This document shows, piece by piece, positions 1 through 11,255 of a stretch of DNA of 64,000 nt. Position numbers and translations under genes: made by a program. Each line of letters starts with the position of its first letter. Within the stretch, counting starts at the first letter, position 1. The stretch is taken from contig NZ_JAPFGP010000002.1 in NCBI RefSeq assembly GCF_026241155.1, forward strand, positions 186,001-250,000. Direction: 5' to 3'. The DNA is from Paucibacter sp. PLA-PC-4 (GTDB lineage: Bacteria; Pseudomonadota; Gammaproteobacteria; Burkholderiales; Burkholderiaceae_C). The notes beneath the pieces were generated by a model. It searched no databases. It was not told where the DNA came from and saw only the letters and a list, made by a program, of their open reading frames with translations.

Positions 1-421
1 CGTCACGGCTGGCGGCTTCTTGATGCGTCGAGAAGGCGTTGCGGGCCTGGTCCAGCATGCGCTCGACCAGCGCCAGCAACTCGTCTTCCTTGAAGGGCTT
101 CTCGATGAAGTCCATCGCGCCCTTCTTCATCGTCTGTACCGCCATCGGTACATCGCCGTGACCGGTGATGAAGACCACCGGCAGCGGGCTGCGGCGCTCC
201 AGTAGGCGGTCCTGCAACTCCAGGCCGCTCATGCCTTCCATGCGGATGTCGGCGATCAGACAGGCCACTTCGCGCGGGTCGTAGCGGCTCAGGAAGCTCT
301 CGGCGGAGTCAAAGCACTTGACGCGGTAGTCCTTGCCTTCCAGCAGCCATTGCAGGGAATCCCGCACGGCCTCGTCATCGTCAACAACGTAGACGTTACC
401 CTTCTTCGGAATCAGACTCAT
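1..421 (-). CDS. FixJ/NarL-type response regulator, C-terminus beyond window edge
   Basis: Reading the minus strand from the ATG at 421 gives a receiver domain starting MSLIPKKGNVYVVDDD. It has the acidic pocket DDD (residues 14-16), the phosphoacceptor Asp58 in LIADIRM, the conserved Thr in FITGHGD and the Lys in IEKPF. About 140 residues are visible, so the output domain, expected to be a DNA-binding helix-turn-helix in this family, lies outside the window. Its ATG overlaps the TGA of the upstream histidine kinase by four bases (ATGA), so the two are translationally coupled and almost certainly cognate partners. The target genes cannot be inferred from the visible sequence. Confidence 0.92.
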   Translation of the reverse strand, partial: MSLIPKKGNVYVVDDDEAVRDSLQWLLEGKDYRVKCFDSAESFLSRYDPREVACLIADIRMEGMSGLELQDRLLERRSPLPVVFITGHGDVPMAVQTMKKGAMDFIEKPFKEDELLALVERMLDQARNAFSTHQEAASRD

Positions 422-2970
422 GGTGTCGCAGCAGTGTTCGTAGCAGTGCCCGAGGGCTCGGGGCGCGGGATGTCTACCGGGATGGTGAAGGCGAACCGGC
501 ACCCCACAATAGCCGCACCATTGTATAAGTTCTCGGCCCTGATCCGGCCTTGGTGGGACTCAACGATGGACCGGCATAACCCTAGGCCAATGCCCAGTCC
601 GTCCGCTTTGGTCGAGAAGAAGGCCTCGTACATGCGCTCGATCACCTCCTCGGGCAGGCCCGGGCCCATATCGGTGACGCTGAACTCGATATGGCCACCG
701 AGCTCGGGCGTGTGTTTAGGGATCACTCTCAGTTCGATGTGGCGGCGCGACACTGGAAGGCCGGCGTTGTCGATCGCCTCGGCGGCGTTCTTCAGCAGGT
801 TCAGCACCACCTGCTCGATCAGGATCGGGTCCACCATCAGCGGGGGCAAGCGCTGGGCCACATAGGTGTGGATCGCGACATTGCGCCGGCGCAGCTCGAT
901 ACCGGCCAGCTCGACCGCGTCTTCGATGATCTCGGGCGCGCTGGAGGCTTGGCGCTGTGGCTCGCTGCGCTTCACGAAGTTGCGGATACGATGAATGATC
1001 TGGCCGGCGCGCTGAGCCTGCTTGGCGGTCTTCTCCAACGCTGCCAACAGGTCGTCCTTTTGAATCGCATCATTGCGCACCCGCGAGACCATGCCGTTGC
1101 AGTAGTTGGTAATTGCGGTCAGCGGCTGGTTCAGCTCATGGGCGACGCTGGAGGCCATCTCCCCCATGGTCATCAGCCGGCTGGTCACTTGCGCTTTTTC
1201 GGCCTGCTGGGCCGACAGCATCTCGGCGTGGCGGCGCGCGGTGATGTCGGTGGCGATCAGCATCTGGGCCAGGCGGCCGTCGGTCCACTGCAGATAGCGG
1301 GCGCGGACATCGAACCACATCTCCAAGGTGTCGATATAGACCTCGCGCGGGTCGGATCCGACCTCGGTCAGCTGCTGGGCTGGCAGGCCGCCGTAATCGT
1401 CGACCTCTTCGTCCGTTTCCGGCTCGGCCTCGCTGCGGCCCAACTGGCTGCCGGCCAGCACTGCATGTCCCTTGGGGTCCGCGCCGAACCATAGCCGGTA
1501 GCTGCGGTTGGCGAACAGCAACTCGCCCTGCTGCACCGACAGCACCGAAACCGCCGCGTCCAGGCCCTCCAGCACCGTGGTGAATCGCTCGTGCGAGGCG
1601 CTGAGCTGGTCGCGCACCCGCTTGGCCTCGGTGATATTGGTCATCGAGGTCATCCAGCCGCTTTGCTTGCCCTTGGGGTCGATCAGCGGCGAGACATACA
1701 TGCGGGCGTCGAAGATGGTGCCGTCCTTGCGCATCACCTTGACCTCGGCGCCGCCCGAGGGGCTGCGGCCTTGGACCTCCTGTTGAAGCAGTCGCGAATT
1801 CTCCTCGTAGCGGTCGGTGGGCCAGTAGGGGAAGGGCGGTTTGCGGCCGATCAGCTCAGCCTCGGAGAAGCCTGTCATCGCGCAGAAGGCCGGGTTCACA
1901 TAGGAGATGCGCGACTCCATGTCCATGGCTCGCATGCCGGTCAACATCGAGTTCTCCATCGCGCGGCGGAAGTTGGTCTCGCTGGAAAGCGCGGTCTGGA
2001 TCTGCAGACGCCGGCGCATATGCTTCCAGGTGCCCAGGAGCATCCACACGGTCAGCACCGAAAGCGCCACCACCATCCAGAACAAGGTGTTGGAGATCAG
2101 GCCGATTGAGGTGCGGTAGCCCTGGCCGCGCAGGATCAGGCCGTTCATCGCCGGGGCCAGCGGCACGTCATGCATGATGGAGGCGCGCTGCAGGCGCTGG
2201 CCCGGCATCGGCGTCACGGTGCTGCTGACGATCTGCTCGCGGCCGTCCAGCACCGCCACCGGATGGCGGGCCGCCACCTCGGACGGCACAGAGTAGCGCA
2301 GCAGCGCCTCGACCGAGTATTCTGCGATCAGTACGCCCGAGAAGCCGCTGCGGTCGATCAGGGGCACCTGGACCTGGAATACGGTCAGGTTGTTGAAGTC
2401 GTTGAAGGCCAGCGAATAGGTCGGCTGGCGCCGGTCCTTGGCGGCCTGGAAGGCCAGCTCGGGCGCGCTTGACTGCTCGGCCATCGGCATTGACGGGTCG
2501 CGGCCGTCGTCGCCCATCAGGCTCTCGGCCTGGAAGCCGGCGGCGCTGACACTGGCGCGGCGCTTGCGCTGGCTGTTGAGCCAGGTGACATGGGTGATCT
2601 CGGGCCGGTCGCGGGCAAAGGCCGAGGCCTGGGCGGTGAACTCGTGCGCATCGACCGCGCGGGTGACGATCTCCCGGGCGATGCGCACCAGCTGTTCCTG
2701 GTTCTCGATCAGGCGCAGCCGGATCTGCTGCTGGGCGATCTCGGTGTCGCGCTTGACTGCCTCGGCCTCGCGCTCGATCTCCTCGTTACGCAGGTACCAG
2801 AAGGCCAGGATGATGGCCGCGAGGAACAGCATCACCGAGATCAGCGGGCCCAGCGTGGCGAAGCGGTCCTGGCGCGACGGCGACTGGCGCCGCCACCAGG
2901 TGGCGGCCAGGCGCTGCAGCGGGAGGGTGGCGCGGCGCAGCGCGCCCTTGATGGCGAGACGGGAAAGCAT
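418..2970 (-). CDS. PAS-containing membrane sensor histidine kinase (FixL/DctB-like)
   Basis: Sensor kinase of 850 residues that should phosphorylate the response regulator overlapping its 3' end. Visible order: cytoplasmic N-terminus, membrane helix at about 43-60, a periplasmic region of about 235 residues, second helix at about 295-314, two PAS-like domains (about 330-450 and 460-580), HisKA with phospho-acceptor His611 in SVAHELNQP, then the ATPase domain with N-box NLLKNAAEAI, G1 DMGPGLP, FFSTK and GLGIGLGL. The start at 2970 is chosen because the protein then begins with a short basic cytoplasmic segment. An in-frame ATG at 3051 would add 27 unlikely residues and run into the aceE leader. 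The signal sensed is unknown; no haem-binding FixL signature could be confirmed by eye. Confidence 0.88.
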   Translation of the reverse strand: MLSRLAIKGALRRATLPLQRLAATWWRRQSPSRQDRFATLGPLISVMLFLAAIILAFWYLRNEEIEREAEAVKRDTEIAQQQIRLRLIENQEQLVRIAREIVTRAVDAHEFTAQASAFARDRPEITHVTWLNSQRKRRASVSAAGFQAESLMGDDGRDPSMPMAEQSSAPELAFQAAKDRRQPTYSLAFNDFNNLTVFQVQVPLIDRSGFSGVLIAEYSVEALLRYSVPSEVAARHPVAVLDGREQIVSSTVTPMPGQRLQRASIMHDVPLAPAMNGLILRGQGYRTSIGLISNTLFWMVVALSVLTVWMLLGTWKHMRRRLQIQTALSSETNFRRAMENSMLTGMRAMDMESRISYVNPAFCAMTGFSEAELIGRKPPFPYWPTDRYEENSRLLQQEVQGRSPSGGAEVKVMRKDGTIFDARMYVSPLIDPKGKQSGWMTSMTNITEAKRVRDQLSASHERFTTVLEGLDAAVSVLSVQQGELLFANRSYRLWFGADPKGHAVLAGSQLGRSEAEPETDEEVDDYGGLPAQQLTEVGSDPREVYIDTLEMWFDVRARYLQWTDGRLAQMLIATDITARRHAEMLSAQQAEKAQVTSRLMTMGEMASSVAHELNQPLTAITNYCNGMVSRVRNDAIQKDDLLAALEKTAKQAQRAGQIIHRIRNFVKRSEPQRQASSAPEIIEDAVELAGIELRRRNVAIHTYVAQRLPPLMVDPILIEQVVLNLLKNAAEAIDNAGLPVSRRHIELRVIPKHTPELGGHIEFSVTDMGPGLPEEVIERMYEAFFSTKADGLGIGLGLCRSIVESHQGRIRAENLYNGAAIVGCRFAFTIPVDIPRPEPSGTATNTAATP

Positions 2971-3023
2971 GGGCTGATTATCCCGGCGCCGGCCATGCTG
3001 CAGCCTCGGCGCATTCCCTGTTG

Positions 3024-3038
3024 TTTCATTATATGAAA
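3024..3038. promoter_or_regulatory. Perfect inverted repeat upstream of aceE (candidate operator)
   Basis: TTTCAT-TAT-ATGAAA is a perfect palindrome with 6-bp arms in the 158-bp gap between the kinase gene and aceE. Its AT-rich composition stands out in this GC-rich sequence. It could be an operator for aceEF-lpdA or for the divergent kinase gene. I do not know the regulator. Confidence 0.45.
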
Positions 3039-3055
3039 TGCACTCGCGCAATTTG

Positions 3056-3083
3056 GGAGTGTTGCGAACTTGTGCGACACTCC
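3056..3083. promoter_or_regulatory. Second inverted repeat in the aceE leader
   Basis: GGAGTGTTGC, eight bases, then GCGACACTCC forms 10-bp arms with one G-T pair. It lies 45 bp before the aceE start and ahead of the AAGGAG ribosome-binding site at about 3117. It may be a regulator site or an mRNA leader hairpin; the sequence alone does not decide. Confidence 0.4.
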
Positions 3084-3128
3084 GCGCGAAACGCTTTTAG
3101 AGTCAGCCCTCAATAAAAGGAGACAAGC

Positions 3129-5840
3129 ATGTCTGCGCAGCCGCAATCTTTTCTTGGCGCCGCCGCCAACGACACCGATGCCCAGGAAACCAAGGAGTGG
3201 TTGGACGCTTTGTCTGCCGTGATTGGTGAAGAGGGCGGTGAGCGCGCGCATTTTCTGCTTGAGACCCTGATCGGCCATGCCCGTCAGGCCGGCATTGATG
3301 TGCCTTTCTCGGCCAACACCGCCTATGTCAACACCATCCCGGTGGAGCAGCAGGCCCATTGCCAGGGCAATATCGCCATCGAGAAGCGCCTGCGCGCTTT
3401 CATGCGCTGGAACGCGATGGCCATGGTGGTGCGGGCCAACCGCCTGAACCCCGAAGACGGCGGCGATCTGGGCGGCCATATCGGCTCCTTCGCCTCGGTG
3501 GCTAGCATGTTCGGTGCCGGCTTCAACCATTTCTGGCACGCCGAGAGCGAGGGCCACGGCGGCGATCTGCTCTATATCCAGGGCCATAGCGCGCCCGGCA
3601 TCTATGCCCGCGCCTATCTGGAGGGGCGCCTGACCGAGACCCAGCTCGACAGCTTCCGCCAGGAGGTGGACGGCAGGGGGCTGTCCAGCTACCCGCATCC
3701 CAAGCTGATGCCCGAGTTCTGGCAGTTCCCGACGGTCTCTATGGGCCTGGGCCCGCTGATGGCGATCTACCAGGCGCGTTTTCTGAAGTATCTGCATGCC
3801 CGCGGCATTGCCGATACTGCCAACCGAAAGGTCTGGGTGTTCTGCGGCGACGGTGAGATGGACGAGCCTGAGTCGCTGGGCGCGATCGGCCTGGCCGCAC
3901 GCGAGAACCTCGACAACCTGGTCTTTGTCGTCAACTGCAATCTGCAGCGCCTGGACGGCCCGGTGCGCGGCAACGGCAAGATCGTGCAGGAGCTGGAGAG
4001 CGAATTCCGCGGCAGCGGCTGGAACGTGATCAAGCTGCTGTGGGGCAATGGTTGGGACGCCCTGCTGGCGCGTGACAAGAGCGGCAAGCTCAAGCAGCTG
4101 ATGATGGAGACGCTGGACGGCGACTACCAGGCCATGAAGGCCAATGACGGTGCTTTCGTGCGCAAGAATTTCTTCGGCAAATATCCGGAGACGGCGAAGC
4201 TCGTCGAGCACATGAGCGACGAGGAGGTGTTCGAGCTGCGCCGCGGCGGCCACCAGCCCGAGAAGGTTTATGCAGCTTTCCATGCCGCCCACCACAACAC
4301 CACGGGCCAACCCACCGTGCTGCTGGTCAAGACCGTCAAGGGCTATGGCATGGGCAAGGCCGGTGAGGGCAAGAACACCGTGCACCAGACCAAGAAGCTG
4401 TCGGACGAGGACATCAAGTACATCCGCGACCGCTTCAACATCCCCATCCCCGATAGCGAGCTGCCCAAGCTGCCTTACTACAAGCCGGCCGAGGACACGC
4501 CGGAGATGCGTTATCTGCACGAGCGTCGCCAGGCCCTGGGCGGCTATCTGCCGCAGCGCCGCGTCAAGGCCGAGGAGAGCTTCACCGTGCCGCCGCTGGA
4601 TACCTTCAAGGCGGTGCTGGAGCCCACGGCCGAGGGCCGCGAGATCTCGACCACCCAGGCCTATGTGCGCTTCCTGACCCAACTGCTGCGCGATCCGGCG
4701 CTGGGCCCGCGCACTGTGCCCATCCTGGTCGACGAGGCGCGCACTTTCGGCATGGAAGGCCTGTTCCGCCAGATCGGCATTTACAACCCCAAGGGTCAGC
4801 TCTACACCCCGGTCGACAAAGACCAGGTGATGTACTACCGCGAGGACAAGGCCGGCCAGATCCTGCAGGAAGGCATCAACGAAGCCGGAGGCATGGCCAG
4901 CTGGATCGCTGCGGCGACGTCGTACTCGACGAACAACCGGGTGATGATCCCCTTCTACGTCTACTACTCGATGTTCGGTTTCCAGCGCATCGGCGACTTG
5001 GCCTGGGCTGCTGGTGATATGCAGGCGCGCGGCTTCCTTTTGGGCGGCACCTCGGGCCGCACCACGCTGAACGGCGAAGGCCTGCAGCACGAGGACGGCC
5101 ACAGCCACATCCTGGCCGGCACCATTCCGAACTGCATCAGCTACGACCCGAGCTTCGCGCACGAAGTGGCGGTGATCCTGCACAGCGGCCTCAAGCGCAT
5201 GGTCGAGAATCAGGAAAACGTCTACTTCTACATCACGCTGCTCAACGAGAACTACCCGATGCCGGGCCTGCAGGTGGGTACCGAGGAGCAGATTCTGAAG
5301 GGCATGTATTTGCTTGACGAGGCCGGCGACACCAGCAAGCCAGTCGTCAACCTGCTGGGTTCCGGCACCATCCTGCGCGAAAGCCAGGCCGCCAAGAAGT
5401 TGCTGGAAGCCGACTGGGGCGTCAGCGCTCATGTTTGGAGCTGCCCGAGCTTCAACGAGCTGACCCGCGACGGCCAGGACGCCGAGCGCTGGAATCTGCT
5501 GCACCCGACCGAGGCTCCGCGCGTCTCCTTCGTCGCCCAGCAGCTGGCCAAGACCAGCGGCCCGGTGATCGCGTCGACCGACTACATGAAGAACTACGCC
5601 GAGCAGATCCGCGCCTTCATTCCGGCCGGTCGCAGCTACAAGGTGCTGGGCACCGACGGCTTCGGCCGCTCGGATTTCCGCTACAAGCTGCGCGAGCATT
5701 TCGAGATCAACCGCCACTACATCGTCGTGGCGGCGCTGAAGACCTTGGCAGACGAAGGCAAGCTGCCGCTGGCCAAGGTGGCCGAGGCGATTGCGAAGTA
5801 CGGCATCAAGGCCGACAAGATCAACCCCCTGTACGCTTGA
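3129..5840 (+). CDS. aceE: Pyruvate dehydrogenase E1 component, homodimeric type
   Basis: Decarboxylates pyruvate with thiamine diphosphate and transfers the acetyl group to the lipoyl domains of AceF. The 903 residues are close to the 887 of the E. coli enzyme. The thiamine-binding stretch is clear: [14 protein letters not shown] followed after about 30 residues by [11 protein letters not shown]. The catalytic-loop region with [14 protein letters not shown] and [10 protein letters not shown] is also present. A strong AAGGAG lies about 10 bases before the ATG. It is the first gene of an aceE-aceF-lpdA operon with gaps of 25 and 13 bases. Two inverted repeats upstream suggest transcriptional control. 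No PdhR-like regulator gene is adjacent. Confidence 0.98.
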   Translation: MSAQPQSFLGAAANDTDAQETKEWLDALSAVIGEEGGERAHFLLETLIGHARQAGIDVPFSANTAYVNTIPVEQQAHCQGNIAIEKRLRAFMRWNAMAMVVRANRLNPEDGGDLGGHIGSFASVASMFGAGFNHFWHAESEGHGGDLLYIQGHSAPGIYARAYLEGRLTETQLDSFRQEVDGRGLSSYPHPKLMPEFWQFPTVSMGLGPLMAIYQARFLKYLHARGIADTANRKVWVFCGDGEMDEPESLGAIGLAARENLDNLVFVVNCNLQRLDGPVRGNGKIVQELESEFRGSGWNVIKLLWGNGWDALLARDKSGKLKQLMMETLDGDYQAMKANDGAFVRKNFFGKYPETAKLVEHMSDEEVFELRRGGHQPEKVYAAFHAAHHNTTGQPTVLLVKTVKGYGMGKAGEGKNTVHQTKKLSDEDIKYIRDRFNIPIPDSELPKLPYYKPAEDTPEMRYLHERRQALGGYLPQRRVKAEESFTVPPLDTFKAVLEPTAEGREISTTQAYVRFLTQLLRDPALGPRTVPILVDEARTFGMEGLFRQIGIYNPKGQLYTPVDKDQVMYYREDKAGQILQEGINEAGGMASWIAAATSYSTNNRVMIPFYVYYSMFGFQRIGDLAWAAGDMQARGFLLGGTSGRTTLNGEGLQHEDGHSHILAGTIPNCISYDPSFAHEVAVILHSGLKRMVENQENVYFYITLLNENYPMPGLQVGTEEQILKGMYLLDEAGDTSKPVVNLLGSGTILRESQAAKKLLEADWGVSAHVWSCPSFNELTRDGQDAERWNLLHPTEAPRVSFVAQQLAKTSGPVIASTDYMKNYAEQIRAFIPAGRSYKVLGTDGFGRSDFRYKLREHFEINRHYIVVAALKTLADEGKLPLAKVAEAIAKYGIKADKINPLYA

Positions 5841-5865
5841 TTCAGCGGCCTCGCGGAGACAACAC

Positions 5866-7560
<1,695 letters not shown>

Positions 7561-7573
7561 TCGGGAGCGGAAC

Positions 7574-9355
7574 ATGGCATTGATTGAAGTGAAGGTCCCG
7601 GACATCGGTGACTCCAAGGACGTGGCCGTGATCGAGGTGATGGTCAAGGTCGGCGACACCATCAAGGTCGAGCAGAGCCTGATCACCGTCGAGAGCGACA
7701 AGGCCTCGATGGAAATTCCGTCGACCCATGCGGGCGTCGTCAAGGAGATGAAGCTCAAGATAGGCGACGTGGTCAATACCGGCACGCTGGTGTTGATGCT
7801 GGACTCGGATGCAGTGGCCGCGCCGGCACCTGCCGCTGCGGCAGCAGTACCTGCTGCACCCGTTGTGGCGCCAACGGCCGCCAGCTTTGCTGGCAGTGCC
7901 GATGGCGAGTACGACGTGGTCGTGCTCGGCGGTGGTCCCGGCGGGTATTCGGCCGCCTTCCGCGCCGCCGATCTGGGCCTGAAGGTGGCCCTGGTCGAGC
8001 GCTACACAACGCTGGGCGGCGTCTGCTTGAATGTCGGCTGCATTCCCTCGAAAGCCCTGCTGCATGTCGCTGCGGTGATGGACGAGGTGAAGCACTTCGC
8101 CGAGCTGGGCGTGACATTCAGCGAGCCCACGGTCGAGTTGCCCAAGCTGCTCAAGCACAAGCAGAAGGTCATCGGTAAGCTGACCGGCGGTCTGGCGATG
8201 ATGGCCAAGATGCGCAAGGTCACGGTGATGCGCGGCTACGGGGCATTGCTCGACGCCCATCACCTGAGCGTCGAAGAGACGGCTGGCGAAGGCCAAGACA
8301 AAACCGGCAAGACCCAGACGCTGAAGTTCAAGAAGATCATTCTCGCGGCCGGTTCGCAGGCCGTGCGTCTGCCCTTCATGCCCCAAGACCCGCGGGTCAT
8401 CGACTCGACCGGTGCGCTGGAGCTGAATACGGCGCCCAAGCGCATGCTGATCGTCGGCGGCGGCATCATCGGCCTGGAGATGGGCACCGTCTACAGCACG
8501 CTGGGCGCGCGCCTGGATGTCGTGGAAATGCTGCCCACGCTAATGACCGGCGCCGACCGCGATCTGGTCAAGGTCTGGCAGAAGTTCAATGCCCATCGCT
8601 TCGACAACATCATGCTGAACACCAAGACGGTGGCGGCTGAAGCGACGCCCGAAGGCATCAAGGTCTCCTTCGAAGGCGAGGGCGCGCCCAAGGAACCCCA
8701 GGTCTATGACTTGGTGCTGCAGGCCGTGGGCCGCACGCCCAATGGCAAGAAGATCGGTGCCGACAAGGCAGGTGTCATCGTCAGCGAGCGCGGATTCATC
8801 CCGGTGGACGTGCAGATGCGCACCAACGTCGCCAATGTTTTCGCGATCGGCGACCTGGTCGGACAGCCCATGCTGGCGCACAAGGCCGTGCATGAGGGGC
8901 ATGTGGCGGCCGAAGTGATCGCCGGCGAACTGCTGAGCGATGCCAATCTGGCCAAGGCGCAGTTCGACGCGCGCGTGATCCCGAGCGTTGCCTATACCGA
9001 CCCTGAGGTGGCCTGGGTGGGTATCACCGAGGAGGAGGCCAAGGCCAAGGGCATCAAGATCAAGAAGGGCCTCTTGCCCTGGTCGGCCTCCGGTCGTGCC
9101 ATCGCCAACGGGCGTGACGAGGGCTTCACCAAGCTGCTGTTCGACGAAGAGTCACACCGCATCATCGGCGGCGGCATTGTCGGCACCCACGCCGGTGACA
9201 TGATCGGCGAGATCGCGCTGGCCATCGAGATGGGGGCCGACGCGGTGGACATCGGCAAGACCATCCACCCGCATCCCACGCTTGGCGAGAGCATAGGCCT
9301 GGCGGCGGAAGTGGCGCACGGCTCCTGCACGGATGTGCCGCCGGCGCGCAAATAG
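7574..9355 (+). CDS. lpdA: Dihydrolipoyl dehydrogenase (E3) with N-terminal lipoyl domain
   Basis: Flavoprotein that reoxidises dihydrolipoamide with NAD+. The 593 residues comprise an N-terminal lipoyl domain (about 1-78, ESDKASME), a short Ala/Pro linker and a full E3 enzyme. FAD is bound by GGGPGGYSAAFRA, the redox disulfide lies in GGVCLNVGCIPSK, NAD is bound by VGGGIIGLEMG, and the C-terminal active-site motif is HPHPTLGES, where the usual second residue is Ala rather than Pro. E3 enzymes carrying their own lipoyl domain are known in betaproteobacteria, for example Neisseria. It starts 13 bases after aceF, with GGGAGCGG upstream, and a strong terminator follows. Confidence 0.97.
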   Translation: MALIEVKVPDIGDSKDVAVIEVMVKVGDTIKVEQSLITVESDKASMEIPSTHAGVVKEMKLKIGDVVNTGTLVLMLDSDAVAAPAPAAAAAVPAAPVVAPTAASFAGSADGEYDVVVLGGGPGGYSAAFRAADLGLKVALVERYTTLGGVCLNVGCIPSKALLHVAAVMDEVKHFAELGVTFSEPTVELPKLLKHKQKVIGKLTGGLAMMAKMRKVTVMRGYGALLDAHHLSVEETAGEGQDKTGKTQTLKFKKIILAAGSQAVRLPFMPQDPRVIDSTGALELNTAPKRMLIVGGGIIGLEMGTVYSTLGARLDVVEMLPTLMTGADRDLVKVWQKFNAHRFDNIMLNTKTVAAEATPEGIKVSFEGEGAPKEPQVYDLVLQAVGRTPNGKKIGADKAGVIVSERGFIPVDVQMRTNVANVFAIGDLVGQPMLAHKAVHEGHVAAEVIAGELLSDANLAKAQFDARVIPSVAYTDPEVAWVGITEEEAKAKGIKIKKGLLPWSASGRAIANGRDEGFTKLLFDEESHRIIGGGIVGTHAGDMIGEIALAIEMGADAVDIGKTIHPHPTLGESIGLAAEVAHGSCTDVPPARK

Positions 9356-9374
9356 GCTTGTCGATCCTCTGGCG

Positions 9375-9404
9375 AAGCCCGGACCGGCAACGGTCCGGGC
9401 TTTT
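9375..9404 (+). terminator. Rho-independent terminator of the PDH operon
   Basis: A perfect 12-bp GC-rich stem (AAGCCCGGACCG / CGGTCCGGGCTT) closes on a GCAA tetraloop and ends in a short T run. It begins 19 bases after the lpdA stop and ends at the stop codon of the convergent gene 9404-9979, so it may serve both strands. Confidence 0.9.
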
Positions 9405-9979
9405 CATACTGGCGCCAGGCTCGCGCAATTCGCCACGCCCCGGCGATCAATCTGAAGCCGCAGCTTGGTGCCTAGCGCCAGGGCAGACCAGTGCGCCTGG
9501 CTGAGCCTGCAGGTCCAGGCCTGACCCTTACCGGCGCGCAGATGCGCCTCGAAGAAGGCCTGGCGCTGGCCCAGTCGCTGCGCGCCGAGCCTGTCCGGCA
9601 ACAGGTTGCTGAGCGCCGGTTGCGGCCATTGCGCCGGCGTCGCCTCGTCGCCTTCTGAGCGCACCGTGTACTGGCTGCGCCATTGCGGCTGCATGAAGCG
9701 GCAGTGGTCTGCGCCGCCGCCGGGCGCGTCCAACCGGCGACGGTCGATCTCCCGGGCGCCGCTCGGCATGTCGTCGCACCAGGCGGATCCGCTCTCATCG
9801 ACCCGTTTCTCGATCTTGATCTCGAAGCGCCAGGTCTTGCGCGCGAGCTCCACATCGACACCGCGCGGCCCGAACAGGCGCCAGCCCAGCGGCAGCGTCA
9901 GCAGTGCGATCAGCAGCAGCAAGCCCCCGCGTCGGCGGACCGGGCTGCCGCCGGCGATGCGTCCCAGAGCGATGGTCAT
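9404..9979 (-). CDS. Hypothetical protein with one membrane anchor
   Basis: Not recognised. The 191-residue product starts with a basic stretch, then one hydrophobic segment at about 17-34 (LLLLIALLTLPLGW) followed by GPRG, consistent with a signal anchor facing the periplasm. The remainder is soluble, with Trp-, Arg- and Cys-containing segments (KTWRFEIKIEKRV, WTCRLSQAHW) but no known catalytic motif visible. The start at 9979 puts the hydrophobic segment near the N-terminus; the frame stays open to 10048. It is convergent with lpdA and divergent from the ankyrin gene across about 100 bases that must hold both promoters. Confidence 0.6.
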   Translation of the reverse strand: MTIALGRIAGGSPVRRRGGLLLLIALLTLPLGWRLFGPRGVDVELARKTWRFEIKIEKRVDESGSAWCDDMPSGAREIDRRRLDAPGGGADHCRFMQPQWRSQYTVRSEGDEATPAQWPQPALSNLLPDRLGAQRLGQRQAFFEAHLRAGKGQAWTCRLSQAHWSALALGTKLRLQIDRRGVANCASLAPV

Positions 9980-10078
9980 GCTTGTGCATTGTCCACGGGC
10001 CGAATCTGCGTGTCGGGGCTTTTCGGCGAGCTGCCGCCGGTGGTACAAGCACGAGACGGCAAAGCAGGAGAGGCGGCC

Positions 10079-10450
10079 ATGTCAGGCGGAGACTGGAAGG
10101 AAATGTTCGCAGCGGCGGTCGATGGCGACATCGAGCTGCTGCGCTACCACCTGCGCTCGGGCGTTGATCCAAACTATCAGCACCCGGAGTTCATGAGCAC
10201 GCCGCTGGTGGCCTGCATCCTGGCTGGCCAGCACGAGGCGGCGGCGCTGTTGCTGGACTATGGCGCCGACCGGCAGCTGCTGTCCGAGACCGACGGCATG
10301 ACGCCGCTGCAAGCAGCCCGCCATCGACGCAGCGCCGAGCTGCTTCGCTTGATCGACCCGCAGGCTGAACTGGTACCGTCGCAGCCGGTCTTCTGGCGGC
10401 GCTGGCTGCAGGCCCTACATTCCCCGCGTCAACGGAGCACCAGCCCATGA
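10079..10450 (+). CDS. Small ankyrin-repeat protein
   Basis: A 123-residue protein with about two ankyrin repeats. TPLVACILAGQHEAAALLLDYGAD and TPLQAARHRRSAELLRLI match the repeat pattern of TPL, a helix pair and GAD. Such repeats bind other proteins; no partner is evident. AGGAG lies eight bases before the ATG, which fixes the start although the frame is open further upstream. Its stop overlaps the start of the VOC gene (ATGA at 10447-10450), so the two are translationally coupled. Confidence 0.82.
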   Translation: MSGGDWKEMFAAAVDGDIELLRYHLRSGVDPNYQHPEFMSTPLVACILAGQHEAAALLLDYGADRQLLSETDGMTPLQAARHRRSAELLRLIDPQAELVPSQPVFWRRWLQALHSPRQRSTSP

Positions 10451-10815
10451 AAGTCTCCGCCGTGCGCGTGTTTGTGCGCGATCTGGTCTCTGCGCAGGTC
10501 TTCTACCAGCAGGCGCTGGGCTTGAAGCTCAAGCACGGTGATGCCGGCGCCGCCTATCGCGTCTTTGATGCTGGCTCGGCAGATCTGGTGCTGGAGTGCG
10601 TGGCGAGCGACGCGCCGCAAGAGGAGCAGGCCCTGGTGGGCCGCTTCACCGGCCTGTCTTTTGCCGTCTCCGACATCCGTGCCCGCCATACGGAGCTCAG
10701 TGCGGCGGGTGTGCCCTTCAGCGGCGCGCCCGAGCAGCAGCCCTGGGGCGGCTGGTTGGCCACCTTGGTCGACCCGGCCGGCAACCAGCTGCAGCTGGTT
10801 CAGTATCCCGGCTGA
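10447..10815 (+). CDS. VOC-superfamily (glyoxalase/bleomycin-resistance fold) protein
   Basis: A 122-residue single vicinal-oxygen-chelate domain: VRVFVRDLVSAQVFYQQALGLKL at the start and TLVDPAGNQLQLVQYPG at the end. The family includes metal-dependent lyases, dioxygenases and antibiotic-binding proteins; the substrate cannot be deduced here. It is coupled to the ankyrin gene by a four-base overlap. The next gene begins 8 bases downstream, so all probably share one transcript. Confidence 0.85.
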   Translation: MKVSAVRVFVRDLVSAQVFYQQALGLKLKHGDAGAAYRVFDAGSADLVLECVASDAPQEEQALVGRFTGLSFAVSDIRARHTELSAAGVPFSGAPEQQPWGGWLATLVDPAGNQLQLVQYPG

Positions 10816-10823
10816 GTCGCGCC

Positions 10824-11243
10824 GTGCTGGACAGCCTGGCCTCCCACCCTTGGGCCTATCCGGCGCTGGAGGCTGTGCACATCGTCGGCATCGCGATGCT
10901 GTTCGGCGGTCTGCTGGTGTTCGAGCTGCGGGCGCTGGGCCTGGCACGTGAGCTGCCGGCGGCGGCTCTGGCGCGGCTGACCCTGCTGCCGGCCCTGATG
11001 GGTTTCGGTCTGTGCGCCGCCACCGGGCTGACCATGTTCGCGACCCAGCCACAGGAGCTGCTGGCCAATCCGGCCTTTCGCCTCAAGCTGCTGCTGATCT
11101 GCCTGGCCGGCGGCAATGCGGCCTTTTTTCATGCCCGCAGCGGCGTGTTGGCTGACGACGGGTTGGCCAAGCTGCAATGCCTGCTGTCACTGGGGTTTTG
11201 GATGGCTGTCATCATCTGCGGCCGATGGATTGCTTACGCCTGA
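10824..11243 (+). CDS. Four-helix integral membrane protein (DUF6644-like)
   Basis: About 139 residues with four hydrophobic helices (AVHIVGIAMLFGGLLVFELR, LTLLPALMGFGLCAATGLTM, LKLLLICLAGGNAAFF and LQCLLSLGFWMAVIICGRW). The His and Arg near helix ends resemble small membrane proteins of the DUF6644 group; I make this assignment from memory of the pattern. A GTG at 10824 is the most sensible start, giving MLDSLASHPWAYPALEAVH. The annotated open frame runs much further back through the VOC gene and is not credible there. It sits directly before the exported gene 11256-11720, a partner seen beside it in related genomes. Confidence 0.7.
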   Translation: MLDSLASHPWAYPALEAVHIVGIAMLFGGLLVFELRALGLARELPAAALARLTLLPALMGFGLCAATGLTMFATQPQELLANPAFRLKLLLICLAGGNAAFFHARSGVLADDGLAKLQCLLSLGFWMAVIICGRWIAYA

Positions 11244-11255
11244 AGGAGACGTGCG

